This document shows, in pieces, positions 46,965 through 57,675 of a stretch of DNA of 64,000 nucleotides. A program made the translations under genes and the position numbers. Every line of letters starts with the position of its first letter. The first letter of the stretch is position 1. The DNA is from Methanosarcina sp. ERenArc_MAG2 (GTDB taxonomy: Archaea; Halobacteriota; Methanosarcinia; Methanosarcinales; Methanosarcinaceae). The DNA lies in contig JAMXHR010000001.1 in NCBI GenBank assembly GCA_023955635.1, positions 368,990 to 432,989 of the forward strand, written 5' to 3'. Under the pieces are notes generated by a model, which was not told the DNA's origin, searched no databases, and saw only the letters and a list, made by a program, of their open reading frames with translations.

Positions 46965-48446
46965 TCAGAACACATCGTCCTGGGCATAACTTCTGTTAAA
47001 GTGCAAGGCAAGTTCGGCTTTTTCCAGTTCCCTTCCCAGGTATGCGGCATGATCCAGGCGGGAGACTATTTTCAGTTCAAGTAATGTGTCCATAACTTCC
47101 CTGGCATTTTTTCCCACGACTGAAACTTTTTCGTGTTCGGCTACGATCAATCCGCCATTTCCGCTTATGCTGTCCGGTACTATCCTGATGCAGATTGGAC
47201 CTGTAGGGTCTACACGCCAATTCTTCGAGGATCTGGCTTGAATTGCATTCTGCGGAAGAGGGGAATCAGGCCGCCTGCGTTTTTCCTTAATGCAAAGTAG
47301 GTCCAGCCCAAGGTCTTTTGGAGAGCTTTCTCTTATGCGGGAAAGCTGCATCATCTCAGAAGCCCTTTTCAGTTCCCGGATGGAACCATGTGCCTTGTCA
47401 CTGAACTCGGGGGTAAAAAGGATGCTTGCTCCAGCTTCTGCTCCTATTCCGCAGAGTGTGGCATTTACACCTATTGTATCCACATCCATAAGTTCCGTAA
47501 CATTTCCAGCTCCGAAAAATACCGGAACCTCAGGGTACATCCTATGAAATTCGTGATAGCGTACAATGGATTCGGTTATATTGTGTCCTACAGGATCAAG
47601 AACAGGATCGGCTATAATTTTCTTAATTCCAAGCCTATTAGCAGCTTCGATATTTCTGAGAAGGCTTTCCAGGCTTTTTCCTTCATCCGGTATTACAACG
47701 GCTGTAATCCCTGCCCTGGCAACAATCGGGCCTGCAGTCTCAATATTCGTATTGTTCAGACTCAGGACAATGTCTGCTCCTGCTTCTACTCCTTCATTTA
47801 TCAGTTCAGGATCAAGGGTATCTATACTGATAGGGGCTTGTGTAATGGTTTTTGCGAGAGATACAGCTCTTCGAACCTGCCCTCGCCGGGTATTTAGGGT
47901 AGCTCCCAGGTCGATAATATCTGCTCCACGGGCGATAAAAGCTTCGATTCTTACTTGAAGCGTCCGGGCATCCATTTCCATAGCCCCTACTATTTCTCCC
48001 ATTACCTTCATGCGAGCCTGTCCTCCGATTTTTACGCTGTTGATTGTAAGGAGTGAGGAGGCTTCCTCTTCGGTTTTCCTTAGAAGTTCAAAAGCCAGCT
48101 CTTTTCGAACATCAGCGAGTAGTTCACATGCCGGAACTTTTTCGGAAAAATCTATTTTTTCAGCAAACGGGAGTACAAAACCAAGGTCATAGGCGTGCTT
48201 TGGTCCAAGCCGGATTTTACATCTCAGTTCTTCAGAAGCTTTTGAAAAATCTCCTGTTACAAGCCCTGGAAGAAGAATAAGATCGTAATCTTTCGAAAAA
48301 CCTGCTTCTTGAAATATTTTGATAAGCTTTTTAGGAGTGATAAAGGCGGCAATGTCAATATCTGCTACGAGGACGTCGGCTTTTTCGCCAACTGCTTTCC
48401 TGACAGTATTTTCTGCAAGCCGCCCTGTTGCAATCAAAATTTTCAT
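46965..48446 (-). CDS. archaeal dihydropteroate synthase-related protein
   Basis: A 493-residue protein of the TIGR00284-type family. The TIM-barrel part in the middle contains DIIDLGATLNTRRGQVRRAV, ISIDTLDPELINEGVEAGAD, IIADPVLDPVGHNITESIV and FFGAGNVTELMDVDTIGVNA, matching the pterin-binding layout of dihydropteroate synthase; the N-terminal (MKILIATGRLAENTVRKAV) and C-terminal parts are extra. In methanogens it is thought to act in tetrahydromethanopterin/tetrahydrosarcinapterin biosynthesis; the exact reaction is not settled. It lies downstream of ftsZ, past a terminator hairpin. Confidence 0.85.
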   Translation of the reverse strand: MKILIATGRLAENTVRKAVGEKADVLVADIDIAAFITPKKLIKIFQEAGFSKDYDLILLPGLVTGDFSKASEELRCKIRLGPKHAYDLGFVLPFAEKIDFSEKVPACELLADVRKELAFELLRKTEEEASSLLTINSVKIGGQARMKVMGEIVGAMEMDARTLQVRIEAFIARGADIIDLGATLNTRRGQVRRAVSLAKTITQAPISIDTLDPELINEGVEAGADIVLSLNNTNIETAGPIVARAGITAVVIPDEGKSLESLLRNIEAANRLGIKKIIADPVLDPVGHNITESIVRYHEFHRMYPEVPVFFGAGNVTELMDVDTIGVNATLCGIGAEAGASILFTPEFSDKAHGSIRELKRASEMMQLSRIRESSPKDLGLDLLCIKEKRRRPDSPLPQNAIQARSSKNWRVDPTGPICIRIVPDSISGNGGLIVAEHEKVSVVGKNAREVMDTLLELKIVSRLDHAAYLGRELEKAELALHFNRSYAQDDVF

Positions 48447-48521
48447 GTTTTTTTAGATAGAAGCGCTAATAAAAAAGAGTATCTGTTTGAAACAAGCCGG
48501 TTAAAAAATTGCAAGGTGATA

Positions 48522-48560
48522 AAAAGCCCGGACTTTTCAACTTTGAGCGTCCGGGCTTTT
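48522..48560 (-). terminator. strong hairpin terminator after ftsZ
   Basis: AAAAGCCCGGAC (48522-48533) and GTCCGGGCTTTT (48549-48560) are perfect 12-base complements around a 15-base loop. On the minus strand the structure starts 13 bases after the ftsZ stop and ends in TTTTT. Confidence 0.8.
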
Positions 48561-48573
48561 GTCGAAGCCTGAT

Positions 48574-49755
48574 TTAATTTATAAAGTCAATAATTGACTC
48601 TTCATGCTTCTTTCTAAGAGGCCCTGATGTATCTCTTAATCGACCTGCAGGTGTCATTTTTCCGAACCTTTTTTCCTGGAGGGGGTCAGCTTCGATTCTG
48701 GACTCCAGGATTCCAGATCCTGCCTGAGGGCCCAGAATCTGGGCAGACTGCACACCTGTCATGATTGCCATTACCCTGACCTTGCCTTCATAATCTTCCC
48801 TGATCCTTGCGCCCCAGATGACATTTGCATTTGAGGAAAGTTCGTAGGTGAGCATGGAGGCAATTTCTTCGGCTTCCTTCAGGCTCAGGTCAGGTCCGCC
48901 GGTTACATGGACAAGGCTTCCGGTTGCACCCTTGTAATCAACATCAAGCAGGGGATGGTTAAGGGCAGTCCGCACTACTTCAGTGCTCTTGTCCTGGCTT
49001 TTTGACTCGCCTACGAGCATGACTGCAACTCCGCCACAGCTCATAATGGTTCTGATGTCGGCATAGTCAAGATTTATCAGAGAAGGCACTGTAATTGTCT
49101 CTGTAATTCCTTTTACGGTTTCAGCAATCAGCTGGTCCATTACGGAAAAGGCCTGGTCAATAGGAAGATTTGGCACGTAGTTAAGCAGCCTGTTATTGTC
49201 CAGGACAATTACTGTATCGGCTGCCCGGCGCAGTTCTTCAAGTCCTTCTTCGGCTTTGAAGATGCGGGCTCTTTCGACCCTGAAGGGGCTGGAGACCATT
49301 CCTACAACAATCGCTCCCTGTTCCTTTGCCACTTCGGCAACTACAGGAGCAACGCCCGTCCCGGTACCTCCGCCGAGGCCGGCGGTGATAAAAACCAGGT
49401 CAACATCTTTTAAAACTTCTTCAAGGGTGCCCCTTGCAAGTTCCGCAGCTTTCTTTCCTGTTTCGGGATACCCGCCTGCTCCCAGTCCTCGCGTGAGAGT
49501 TTTCCCCACGAGGATCTTCTTGTCAGCTCTCACATTGTCAAGGTGCTGCTTATCGGTATTGATACAAACTGTTTCCGCACCTTCGATTCCTATATTATAG
49601 AGCCGGTTTACAGTATTATTTCCTGCACCCCCGCATCCTACAATCATGATTCTTGGCTGCCCGAATTCTTCAAAATCTTCTTCAGAAGAGGAATTCTTCC
49701 GATATTCCTTCTCTTTTTCGCTGAATTTCATTGCTTCCTGTACTATTGATTGCAA
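48574..49755 (-). CDS. ftsZ: cell-division GTPase FtsZ
   Basis: Tubulin-like GTPase that forms the division ring. N-terminal nucleotide site [20 protein letters not shown], tubulin signature [20 protein letters not shown], the T7-loop region [19 protein letters not shown] and [21 protein letters not shown] prefer TTG 49755 as start ([20 protein letters not shown] follows) because GAGGGG lies six bases upstream; the frame is open to ATG 49824, which would add 23 residues. With the TTG start it is about 393 residues. SepF, its membrane anchor, is encoded at 35663. Confidence 0.93.
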   Translation of the reverse strand: MQSIVQEAMKFSEKEKEYRKNSSSEEDFEEFGQPRIMIVGCGGAGNNTVNRLYNIGIEGAETVCINTDKQHLDNVRADKKILVGKTLTRGLGAGGYPETGKKAAELARGTLEEVLKDVDLVFITAGLGGGTGTGVAPVVAEVAKEQGAIVVGMVSSPFRVERARIFKAEEGLEELRRAADTVIVLDNNRLLNYVPNLPIDQAFSVMDQLIAETVKGITETITVPSLINLDYADIRTIMSCGGVAVMLVGESKSQDKSTEVVRTALNHPLLDVDYKGATGSLVHVTGGPDLSLKEAEEIASMLTYELSSNANVIWGARIREDYEGKVRVMAIMTGVQSAQILGPQAGSGILESRIEADPLQEKRFGKMTPAGRLRDTSGPLRKKHEESIIDFIN

Positions 49756-49824
49756 TTCATCCCCTCGACTGGATTTGTGTCTAATAATTATGTTTGATTC
49801 CCCACCCTTAACATCGGGGGTCAC

Positions 49825-50631
49825 CTGTCTGTCAATATTTTTGAGTGGATTTATGAGATAACCTTCAACATAATAAAGATTTTTTATCCGTTATCTTTAA
49901 TAAGTTGACACCCTTCTGAACTTAAATATTTCGGACATATTTAAGCAACATTCTTACGTTGTATATTAAGTTTAAATACGTCACCCATAAATCTCATATA
50001 TGAACTCTTTTACTTCATTTATTACTAATTCTCAAAGATGAAGGGTGATGGGCTCTCAAAATATTTATATATTATGACGTACTACTTCATTAAGTGTTTT
50101 ATTTTCTCAGTAAAATTCTTCTGATTATGTAAGTCAGGGCAATTTTTTTGATCTCATTTTGTCTATTCTTTTGATGCTATTTTAGACTTCAGGTGTCAAC
50201 AACGTCATTCCTTAATCTATTTTTGTTTATACTTTCGTGCAGGAATTCTTATAATTTAATTGGACTGTTTATATTCTTACTTTTAAGTAGAATTCTCCCT
50301 TAAAAACTGTTTCGGTATTATTCAAGAATTTCAAGTCTCTTGCTTAACTTTTTGAGTAGTTCTATTATAATTTGATATAAAGTTTACATATTTCCGATTC
50401 GCAGACAATATTTTCTCTGTTATCTCTTCGGTTTTATTTGGTAAGATATTCTAAAATTAATTCTTTCAGTTTTCGGAATTGGAGATCTGTGCATTTGTTA
50501 CGAATAAATGTGTTAAAACCATAATTCCGTTCAGGACTTTCCGGGAAAGCTTTAAGGCTTTAAACCCGCTTTTATCTTATTTTAGCAACTTTTATTCAAA
50601 TTATTCAGTTATTAATCTTGGAGTCATAATC
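49825..50631. other. intergenic between divergent ftsZ and HAD genes
   Basis: About 800 AT-rich bases. TATA-like sequences occur (for example tatttatatatt, 50060-50071), but I cannot assign one. The 50479-50631 extension of the HAD frame is not supported. Confidence 0.4.
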
Positions 50632-51293
50632 GTGTTAAAAGCATTAATTTTCGATATGGATGGCGTTCTTGTTGACTCTATGCCCTTCCATGCAGCAGCC
50701 TGGAAAAAAGCTTTTCTTGATATGGGTATGGAAATCCAGGACAGGGACATTTATGCAATCGAAGGTTCAAATCCCAGGACCGGCCTTCCTCTGCTCATCC
50801 GAAAAGCCAGAAGAGAGCCAGAAGCATATGACTTTGAAACTATCACCTCAATCTACAGGCAGGAGTTCAAAAGAATTTTTGAGCTAAAGGCTTTCGATGG
50901 AATGAAGGAGTGCCTTGAAGTGCTTAAAACACGTTTCCTCCTTTCAGTAGTATCGGGTTCGGACCGTTTTATTGTTTACGGTATCGTGGACCGGCTTTTT
51001 CCCGGAATATTCGACATTGTGGTCACAGGAGACGATATTACGAACTCAAAACCTCATCCTGACCCCTTTTTGAAAGCCGTTAAACTTCTAAAGGTCCGGC
51101 GGGAAGAATGTGTTATCATTGAAAACGCCATTCTGGGTGTAGAAGCTGCAAAAAAGCCGAAATTTACTGCATAGGAGTCCCCACATATGTGGAACCCTGG
51201 CAGCTTGACAGGGCAGATCTTGTGGTAGGCGATCACAAAAAACTAATGGAACATCTTCTAAATCTTGAGCCTGCCCTCAGGTTCAGGATATGA
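50632..51293 (+). CDS. HAD-family phosphatase (beta-phosphoglucomutase-like), frameshifted near C-terminus
   Basis: A hydrolase of about 220 residues. Start GTG 50632 follows GGAG at nine bases. Motif I is LIFDMDGVLVDSMPFHAAAW, motif II SVVSGSDRF, motif III NSKPHPDPFLKA and motif IV CVIIENAILGVEAAK. The cap domain includes YAIEGSNPRTGLPLLI. The frame breaks in the A6 run 51150-51155; a seventh A continues as KAEIYCIGVPTYVEPWQLDR and ends at TGA 51293. The family acts on small phosphosugars; substrate unknown. It is convergent with the aCPSF1 gene. Confidence 0.85.
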
Positions 51294-51338
51294 AAAGTTT
51301 ATTTTTTCTTCTAAAATGAAATTTGTGGCCCCTGAGGG

Positions 51339-53252
51339 TCACAATAACCTTATGGTTTCCAGGTTTGTGAGAGCGCGGGTTTCAATCTTCAGTTTTTTAT
51401 AAATCGAACTTGCCAGGTCGATACAGGCTTTCTCATCTCCATGTTCCGTGAACACTCTTTCCGGACGGGGCTGCATTCTCTTGATATAGTCCATAAGCTG
51501 CCTCCTGTCTGAATGGCCTGAGAAACCGTCTACTACCTGAACTTCCATATTCATTTTCAGCATCTCAGTGTTCCCATTCTTTCCTGTCATAGGGATTTCC
51601 TTCCATCCTTTCTGAATTCTGCGCCCTACAGTCCCATCGGCCTGGTACCCTACGAAAACAAGGGTATTGCGTGCGTCTCCGGCAAAGGCCTTGAAGTAAT
51701 CCATAACCGGTCCTCCGTTCATCATACCTGAGGTCGAAAGAATCACACAAGGTTGTGGGTTTTGAATTATTTTCTGGCGCATCTCGTGGGAATCAACGGG
51801 TTTGAAGAATTCGGATAGGAAGGGATTCTGGCCTTTCTGGAAGATTAACTTCCTCAGGTCATTGTTCAGGTACTCGGGGTGTGTCGCATGGATTGCTGTA
51901 GCTTCCCAGATCATCCCGTCCAGGTAGACAGGGACTTCAGGAATCAAACCTTTTCTTATGGATTCCTCAAGCACTATCATAACTTCCTGGCTTCTACCAA
52001 CAGCAAATGTCGGTACAAGAGCAATTCCTCCGCGCTCCAGTGTGTTCTTAATAACCATCTGCAGGTGCCTTTCAGCATCCTTAAGTGCAGGCTGGAATGC
52101 ATTGGAATTTCCATAAGTGGCTTCGCTGATTACGGTTTCAACCCTTGGGAATTTATTTACCGCAGGATCAAAAAGCCTGGTTTTCTCATACTTGTGGTCT
52201 CCCGTAAAGACCACATTATGAAGCCCGTCTCCGATGTGGAAGTGGGAAATTGCCGAACCCAGAATATGGCCCGCGTTGTGGAAGGTTAATTTGATGTCAG
52301 GGGCAATATCCGTGACTTCCTCATAGTCCAGAGGAATCGTGTGTTTAAGGGTCTTGGATATCATTCCTGCTTCATAGGGAATCTTCTTCCCTTCTTTTGC
52401 TGCCACATCGATATAGTCGAGCTGGAGCAGCACCATCAGGTCCCTTGTGGGAGGTGTGCAGTATACGGGTCCTTCATATCCATATTTGAAAAGCAAGGGA
52501 ACAAGCCCCTGATGGTCCAGATGGGCATGAGTAACTATTACGGCATCAATCTGGTTTAAAGGAAAAACTTCAGGAACATACAGATAAGGAGTCATGTTCT
52601 CGTCTGAGCCAACGTTGACTCCGCAATCAATCAGGATTCTGGACTCGGGAGTCGAGAGCAGGAAACAGCTCCTTCCGACTTCTTTGCATCCCCCAAGCGA
52701 TGTAACCCTTACCCACTGGTCTTTTGAAGTACACTCTTTGTGAATTTTCCTCCCCACGGATTTCAGGATTTCTTTTCTTTCCTTGAGATTGTTTCTCATA
52801 AATTCCCGGATATTTTTTACGGTGCGGGATTTGATAGGAGGAGTCCGAACAACCTTCGGAATCCAGCCGATTTGCTTTGTGATCTCTCGGAGAGTCGCTC
52901 CGTGCTTTCCTATCACAAGGCCCGGCTTTTCAGCTTCAATAATTACTTCTCCGGAATCTGGGTCAAAATAGTAGCTTGAGATTACGGATTCTTTTGGAAC
53001 AACTTCTTCGATTATAGAAATAGAGTCTTCAGGAGTTGCAAGCACCCTCGGATCCGGGCGCATGGCAATCCGCGTCCTGAGTTCTTTTGCCAGGGTGCGA
53101 ATTATATTCCCATCATCTGCGAATTTGCGGGGTTCTTCAGTGTATAGTACAAGTTGAGGCCCCTCAAATTCGACGTCAGTAATTGTAACTCCGTCGGGTA
53201 GATTTTTCTCAATTTTATGTTTGAGGTCTAATAGCACGTCTTCAATAGGCAT
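51339..53252 (-). CDS. transcription-termination ribonuclease aCPSF1
   Basis: A 637-residue archaeal CPSF-like nuclease. Two KH domains fill roughly the first 150 residues (GEVIIEAEKPGLVIGKHGAT has the GxxG loop), followed by a metallo-beta-lactamase domain with VIVTHAHLDHQGLVPLLFKY (HxHxDH), the beta-CASP domain, and C-terminal metal ligands in DGFSGHSDRRQLMDYI and TEHGDEKACIDLA. aCPSF1 cleaves RNA at U-rich 3' ends and is the general termination factor of archaea. It lies 113 bases downstream of psmB. Confidence 0.93.
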   Translation of the reverse strand: MPIEDVLLDLKHKIEKNLPDGVTITDVEFEGPQLVLYTEEPRKFADDGNIIRTLAKELRTRIAMRPDPRVLATPEDSISIIEEVVPKESVISSYYFDPDSGEVIIEAEKPGLVIGKHGATLREITKQIGWIPKVVRTPPIKSRTVKNIREFMRNNLKERKEILKSVGRKIHKECTSKDQWVRVTSLGGCKEVGRSCFLLSTPESRILIDCGVNVGSDENMTPYLYVPEVFPLNQIDAVIVTHAHLDHQGLVPLLFKYGYEGPVYCTPPTRDLMVLLQLDYIDVAAKEGKKIPYEAGMISKTLKHTIPLDYEEVTDIAPDIKLTFHNAGHILGSAISHFHIGDGLHNVVFTGDHKYEKTRLFDPAVNKFPRVETVISEATYGNSNAFQPALKDAERHLQMVIKNTLERGGIALVPTFAVGRSQEVMIVLEESIRKGLIPEVPVYLDGMIWEATAIHATHPEYLNNDLRKLIFQKGQNPFLSEFFKPVDSHEMRQKIIQNPQPCVILSTSGMMNGGPVMDYFKAFAGDARNTLVFVGYQADGTVGRRIQKGWKEIPMTGKNGNTEMLKMNMEVQVVDGFSGHSDRRQLMDYIKRMQPRPERVFTEHGDEKACIDLASSIYKKLKIETRALTNLETIRLL

Positions 53253-53365
53253 TAAGAATCTTCCTGTTTGTCAAAAAATGAAAAAGTATGTGGATATTAA
53301 AAAAATAATAAGTTGAAAAAGATGTTAGTTTAATGTTAATTTAAAAAACCAACAATTTAAATTAC

Positions 53366-54004
53366 TTAGTTTAATAAAGCCCTTCTGGATTTTACTTCTT
53401 CCGGGTCCAGCCTTGTGAATGCCTCCTTAGTAATTACCACTACATCGATATGTTCTCCCGATGCTGAATCCCTTTTAGTTGCATTGTGGATCGCCCGGAT
53501 AGTAAGGTCAAGGCCTTCCTTTACAGTCATGTTTTCTTTATACTGGTCTTCAAGCACCCCATAAGCCATGGGAGACCCGGAACCTGTAGCTGAAATCCTT
53601 GTCTCTTCAATGCTTCCTCCGAGAGCGTCCAGTGAGTAAATAGCAGGCCCGTTTTTGTCAACTCCTCCTATAAGAAGCTGAACCATCATAGGGTAGTAAC
53701 GGTTGGCATTTAAGAAATTTGACATTAAAGTTGCAATTCCTTTGATTGTCATGGATTCTTTCCTGCGCATCTTGTAAAGCTGTGATTCTACATTTACGAG
53801 CCGCACAAGTTGCTGGGCATCCCCCACCGAACCGGCAGTGGTCATTCCTACAAGGTCATCGACCTGGTAAACCTTCTTTGCAGTTTTACTTGCGATGAAA
53901 TTCCCCATTGTGGCTCTCTGTTCGCTTGCGAGCACGATACCATCGGTACAAACTACTCCTACGGTAGTTGTGCCCTTTAGATATTTGTCATTATCCATAA
54001 ACAT
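53366..54004 (-). CDS. psmB: proteasome beta subunit
   Basis: A 212-residue precursor of the 20S proteasome catalytic subunit. A short propeptide ending in DNDKYLKG precedes the catalytic threonine of [20 protein letters not shown]; the catalytic lysine lies in [13 protein letters not shown] and the conserved Asp/Ser region in [20 protein letters not shown]. Either ATG at 54004 or at 53998 may start it. A TATA-like element (cttatatatatcg, minus strand, 54117-54129) lies about 115 bases upstream. Confidence 0.95.
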   Translation of the reverse strand: MFMDNDKYLKGTTTVGVVCTDGIVLASEQRATMGNFIASKTAKKVYQVDDLVGMTTAGSVGDAQQLVRLVNVESQLYKMRRKESMTIKGIATLMSNFLNANRYYPMMVQLLIGGVDKNGPAIYSLDALGGSIEETRISATGSGSPMAYGVLEDQYKENMTVKEGLDLTIRAIHNATKRDSASGEHIDVVVITKEAFTRLDPEEVKSRRALLN

Positions 54005-54255
54005 ACCCTCATAATAAGTTAAAAATGAGAAATGTCGCTAAAAAAAATGTTTTAGTGAGGTAAGTATTTTTAACTTAAATCGCAGGATTTAGCAATCCAT
54101 TATCTCATTATTAATATCGATATATATAAGTTTTCCCCCTTTATTTTTTCCTAAACGCATCTGCATTTAAATTTAAAGGAGGATTTGGTAAAATAACCTT
54201 TTCTCTTTCTTTTACAGGATATCCAGATTTCCTGATACCCCGAGAAACCCGGAAT

Positions 54256-54768
54256 TTAACAGAAAAGCCCTTCGACTTCTTCAGCGAGTTTATTTACTCT
54301 CTGAATTACCTTTTCTGATACTTCTTTCTTACGCATGATTGCAGTTCTCTCATCTATTGTGATTCTGTTCGTTCCCTTAACAAGGTTATCTGCATGAGCA
54401 ACTATTTTTTCCTCAAGGCTCCGTGGGAAATAATCGTCTTCAGGAAGCCCTAACTCTCTGGCTTCTTCTTTTGAGACTCCTGCACCTATATGTCTTTTTA
54501 TTATTTCGGAAATCCCTGGCTCTATTCCTCTGGCTTTAGCTAGCCTGTACCCTTCTACCGCATGAGTGATTTCATGAGTTCGACATCTCCCAAAATCATG
54601 TAGAAGAGCTCCGACTTCGACCAGTTCCGGATTTACGTTATGTCCTGCTGCCTTTGCTTTATTTGCAATCTCAACTGCGAGAGAGGCAACTTCTTTACAG
54701 TGCTCAATCACATTAGGAGCGCATCCTGTTTCTTCAAGCAGCTTTATTGCTTCGGCTCGAGTGGTCAA
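54256..54768 (-). CDS. HD-domain hydrolase (TIGR00295 type)
   Basis: A 170-residue metal-dependent HD protein. The first histidine is in NVIEHCKEVASLAVEIANKA, the HD pair in EVGALLHDFGRCRTHEITHA, and a later aspartate in KIVAHADNLVKGTNRITIDE. The family occurs widely in archaea and is assumed to hydrolyse a phosphorylated or nucleotide substrate. It starts 11 bases after the tfe stop, so the two are probably co-transcribed. Confidence 0.85.
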   Translation of the reverse strand: MTTRAEAIKLLEETGCAPNVIEHCKEVASLAVEIANKAKAAGHNVNPELVEVGALLHDFGRCRTHEITHAVEGYRLAKARGIEPGISEIIKRHIGAGVSKEEARELGLPEDDYFPRSLEEKIVAHADNLVKGTNRITIDERTAIMRKKEVSEKVIQRVNKLAEEVEGLFC

Positions 54769-54779
54769 GGCAGGTTCCT

Positions 54780-55277
54780 TTATATTGATGAATTCAGAGC
54801 ATCCACGCGTTTTTTCAGAACTTCCACAAAGCGAGAATTGTCATAGTAGACCAGGTCTTCTCCGCACATGGGGCAGAGAAACTCGGTCTCTGTTGCTTCG
54901 TTAAATAGGAGGCGAACACAGCCTTGCGGGCATACGTAGAAAACGTTATTTTCTTCAAACTCGAGGCGGGTCCTGAGATTTCTGATCAGTCTCTTCTTTT
55001 CCCTCATAAGCTGGTGCTCTATGTCTGAAAAGTTAAGATGCCAGAGATATGTCAACCATCCACTGTTTGAATCTCTTTCTCTGCGGCAGACTGCAAATTT
55101 ATTCTCATAAAGTATAAAGAGATTTCTTCTTACAGTGTTCAGTAGAACCCCGCTCTTTGCTGCAACTTCCTCATCAGTAACCTCGCCTTCGGGCATTTCT
55201 TCTATCATTTTGAGCCCGTCTTCCCCTACAAGGCTCATGAGATATCCTCTAATTACCTTGTCATTTAAATCGACCAA
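54780..55277 (-). CDS. tfe: transcription initiation factor E alpha (TFE)
   Basis: A 165-residue TFE. The N-terminal winged helix (EMPEGEVTDEEVAAKSGVLL, NTVRRNLFILYENKFAVCRR) is followed by a coiled linker (EHQLMREKKRLIRNLRTRLE) and a C-terminal zinc ribbon with VCPQGC and LCPMCGEDLVYYDN. TFE helps open promoter DNA together with TBP, TFB and RNA polymerase. It precedes the HD gene. Confidence 0.95.
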   Translation of the reverse strand: MVDLNDKVIRGYLMSLVGEDGLKMIEEMPEGEVTDEEVAAKSGVLLNTVRRNLFILYENKFAVCRRERDSNSGWLTYLWHLNFSDIEHQLMREKKRLIRNLRTRLEFEENNVFYVCPQGCVRLLFNEATETEFLCPMCGEDLVYYDNSRFVEVLKKRVDALNSSI

Positions 55278-55389
55278 ACGCGTTCACCTCAAATCCCTAT
55301 ATGAATTGCACATATCAGTATTAAGTTTATATTCCGTTTTCCGGAAGCTTTCTATGACTGGAAAAATTATCTTTTCAGCAACCTGAATT

Positions 55390-56589
55390 TTATACTTCTT
55401 CAACAGAGCTCAGACATTCCCTCGGTTTCTTCGCTCTATTTTCAATAAAAGCCTTTATCCTATTTGCCCCTCTTTCAAGCGAAAGGACTGCCTCTTCCCT
55501 TGTAGAGGCATATGCGAACAGGGAAGTAAGAGGCCCGTCAGGCTCTGCAACAGTTCCCTGGAAAGGAATGTCAGCGCCCTTTTCCCTGAGAATGAAGTCC
55601 ATGAGCTTTCTGTCTATAAATAGCTCTCTATCCGAGTACATTACTCCCCTTGCAGCAAAACACTTCGCGTCGGGTTTTTCCGGAAGTTCTCCTCTAAAGC
55701 AGTCAGCGTGGGCCTCAAAAAGGTTAATGCTCATCGCCTTCTCTACAGTATCAAGGCTTCCCTGAAACCTGGGGTTTATCTCAAGTACTACAGGCCCTTT
55801 TTCCGAAACCAGGAAATCCACTCCATTTGAGCCTATGAGCTTGAATTCGAGCACCAGCTCTTCAGCAAAAGCTTCCATTTGCTCTGCCTGCTCGGTCCTG
55901 AAAGGAGTTATATTTCCGCAATAGGCAAAGGGCAGCCGCGAAAGCCAGGGTATTCCTATCAACTGTTCGTTCACAGCAACCGAAAGAGCTTCATTCTTTG
56001 TAGAAAGCAAAGAGACGCTTGAAGGTGTTCCTTCCAGGAAGTCCTGTATGACGATTGTTTCTTCCGTAAATTCCGGATTCAGCCTGGATAGCCCATCGAG
56101 GATAGTTAAAAGCTCCTTTTTACTCCTTGCCACCCGGTTGAAAATTCCTCCTCCTCCTGAAGCTGGCTTAACCATAACCGGATATTCGATTGCATCTAAT
56201 TCTTCTGGAGAATAACAGCGTGGGTGAGGAATTCCAAGGGTTTCAAGCCTTTTTGAAAGGTAGAGCTTGTTTGAAGCCTTCTGCATGGCGTCCGGACTGC
56301 TGGCAAGCACAGGACAGGAAAAACTCTTGTGGTCAAGCATTTCCAACCCTGAACCGGGAACAAGGGCATCAAACTCTATCCCGAATGCAGTCATTTGAGC
56401 TTTTATCCGGGAAACATCGAGCTGATGCAGTTCCTTTACAGTCCTGTACTCTAGAAGAGCCGATGAGTATGAGCATTTCTGCAGGTCAAGATCACGGAAA
56501 GCGTCTATAGAGCAGACCGTATAGCCAGCTCTGCTTGCGGAGCAGGCAATGTTTCTTGTATTAAACCCGATTACAAGGATATTCTGCAT
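55390..56589 (-). CDS. ATP-grasp ligase of unknown substrate
   Basis: A 399-residue ATP-grasp enzyme. The N-terminal pre-grasp part is MQNILVIGFNTRNIACSASR; the ATP-grasp core has SNKLYLSKRLETLGIPHPRC, YPVMVKPASGGGGIFNRVAR, the metal-binding GVDFLVSEKGPVVLEINPRF and QGSLDTVEKA. Such COG2232-like enzymes join a carboxylate to an amine using ATP; in archaea the substrates are mostly unknown, with coenzyme biosynthesis a possibility. It starts 25 bases after nmd3 and is likely co-transcribed with it. Confidence 0.8.
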   Translation of the reverse strand: MQNILVIGFNTRNIACSASRAGYTVCSIDAFRDLDLQKCSYSSALLEYRTVKELHQLDVSRIKAQMTAFGIEFDALVPGSGLEMLDHKSFSCPVLASSPDAMQKASNKLYLSKRLETLGIPHPRCYSPEELDAIEYPVMVKPASGGGGIFNRVARSKKELLTILDGLSRLNPEFTEETIVIQDFLEGTPSSVSLLSTKNEALSVAVNEQLIGIPWLSRLPFAYCGNITPFRTEQAEQMEAFAEELVLEFKLIGSNGVDFLVSEKGPVVLEINPRFQGSLDTVEKAMSINLFEAHADCFRGELPEKPDAKCFAARGVMYSDRELFIDRKLMDFILREKGADIPFQGTVAEPDGPLTSLFAYASTREEAVLSLERGANRIKAFIENRAKKPRECLSSVEEV

Positions 56590-56613
56590 ATTTTCCTCTT
56601 TATGGAGTTATCA

Positions 56614-57675
56614 TCACTTTGCCTGCGGAATTTCTAAATGTGCCAGAGCAAAGATTCCATAAGGGGTTTTCAGGACAGGGATTTCGCTCCCTGCTTCAGC
56701 ATTAAATGACATCGGTTTTTTTATGGCAACGGTTTCATAGGTTTCAGGGTCGAGTACCAGAATTGCGTTTTCTTCTATTGAAACCAGCACTGTCAGAACA
56801 GCATCCCTTATATTGGCCACTTTTTCTGCCCCTTTCAATTCCTCAGGAGTTGAGATGAATCTGGAGCCATCCTCAAGAGAAATCCCATTGACTTTTTTCC
56901 TGAACTCTTGATCTGAATAACCTTTTCTCTAAATCTTATCACATCTCCCGGCCTGAACTCTGGAAGGCGTATGGCAAAAGTAATCCTATACAGGTTTTTT
57001 CCGTCTTTCATCCCTACAAGGGTAGGAGATTCGGAAAAGCTGCCCCCCAGTTCGGAGGTGATTAACCTGCAGACCTGCCTGCTGGCGTTCATGGAACCCA
57101 TGTAAAGGTCGATTCCTTCCTTCTGTTCCTGGGCATCGCTTATAAATGCGAGGCGGTCTCCTTTTTCCTCATGCTCTCCATGGCTTCCCTGGCAATGGTA
57201 GAGCAGCGCCTTTCTCTTCTTCAGTAGGGAACCTGCCTGCTGCCCTTATCTGGATAATAGCTTCAAAATACCCCCCTGACTCCCTGCTGCACATATCGCA
57301 GGCTGTCCGCTGAATCCTTACTTCGGTCTCAGCTTCTGCATGGACAGTTTCTTCTCTGACCACTGCATCGACCTCTGCTCTCACCATATATATGTAGGGA
57401 GTAATCTCCCTGGGCTCGAGATAGACCTCCACGTCCCCGGCTTCACTGTGGATGAAGAGGACATTTTCTACGGCTTTTAGCATCACATCTTCGACACTAC
57501 CAACATCTTCCCACCGGCTTCTATGAAAGTGTGCTCCACAATTTGAACATATTCTTACATGGAGGACAAGGGGCAGTTCGATGAGTTTGAAGGTTTCAAA
57601 AAAGCAGTCCCTGCAAACGGAGTCTAAGAGTTTATCGCATTCTCTGCCGCATCTTGGACATGTGATAGAATTCAT
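56614..57675 (-). CDS. nmd3: NMD3-family protein, three frame breaks
   Basis: A protein of about 354 residues once repaired. The N-terminal zinc-binding part has CPRCGRECDKLLDSVCRDCF, HVRICSNCGAHFHRSRWEDV and RTACDMCSRESGGYFEAIIQ, typical of archaeal NMD3, the homologue of the eukaryotic 60S export adaptor. Frame breaks occur near 57191-57202, in the T5 run 57162-57166 and in the T6 run 56893-56898; repaired, the text reads GDRLAFISDAQEQKEGIDLY through RLPEFRPGDVIRFREKVIQI and VNGISLEDGSRFISTPEELK. Three separate shifts in one conserved gene are better explained by sequence error than decay. Confidence 0.85.

Noticed and set aside
50479..50631. 51-residue N-terminal extension of the HAD protein
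   Set aside because: GTG 50632 has a good ribosome site and begins exactly at the conserved start of the family.
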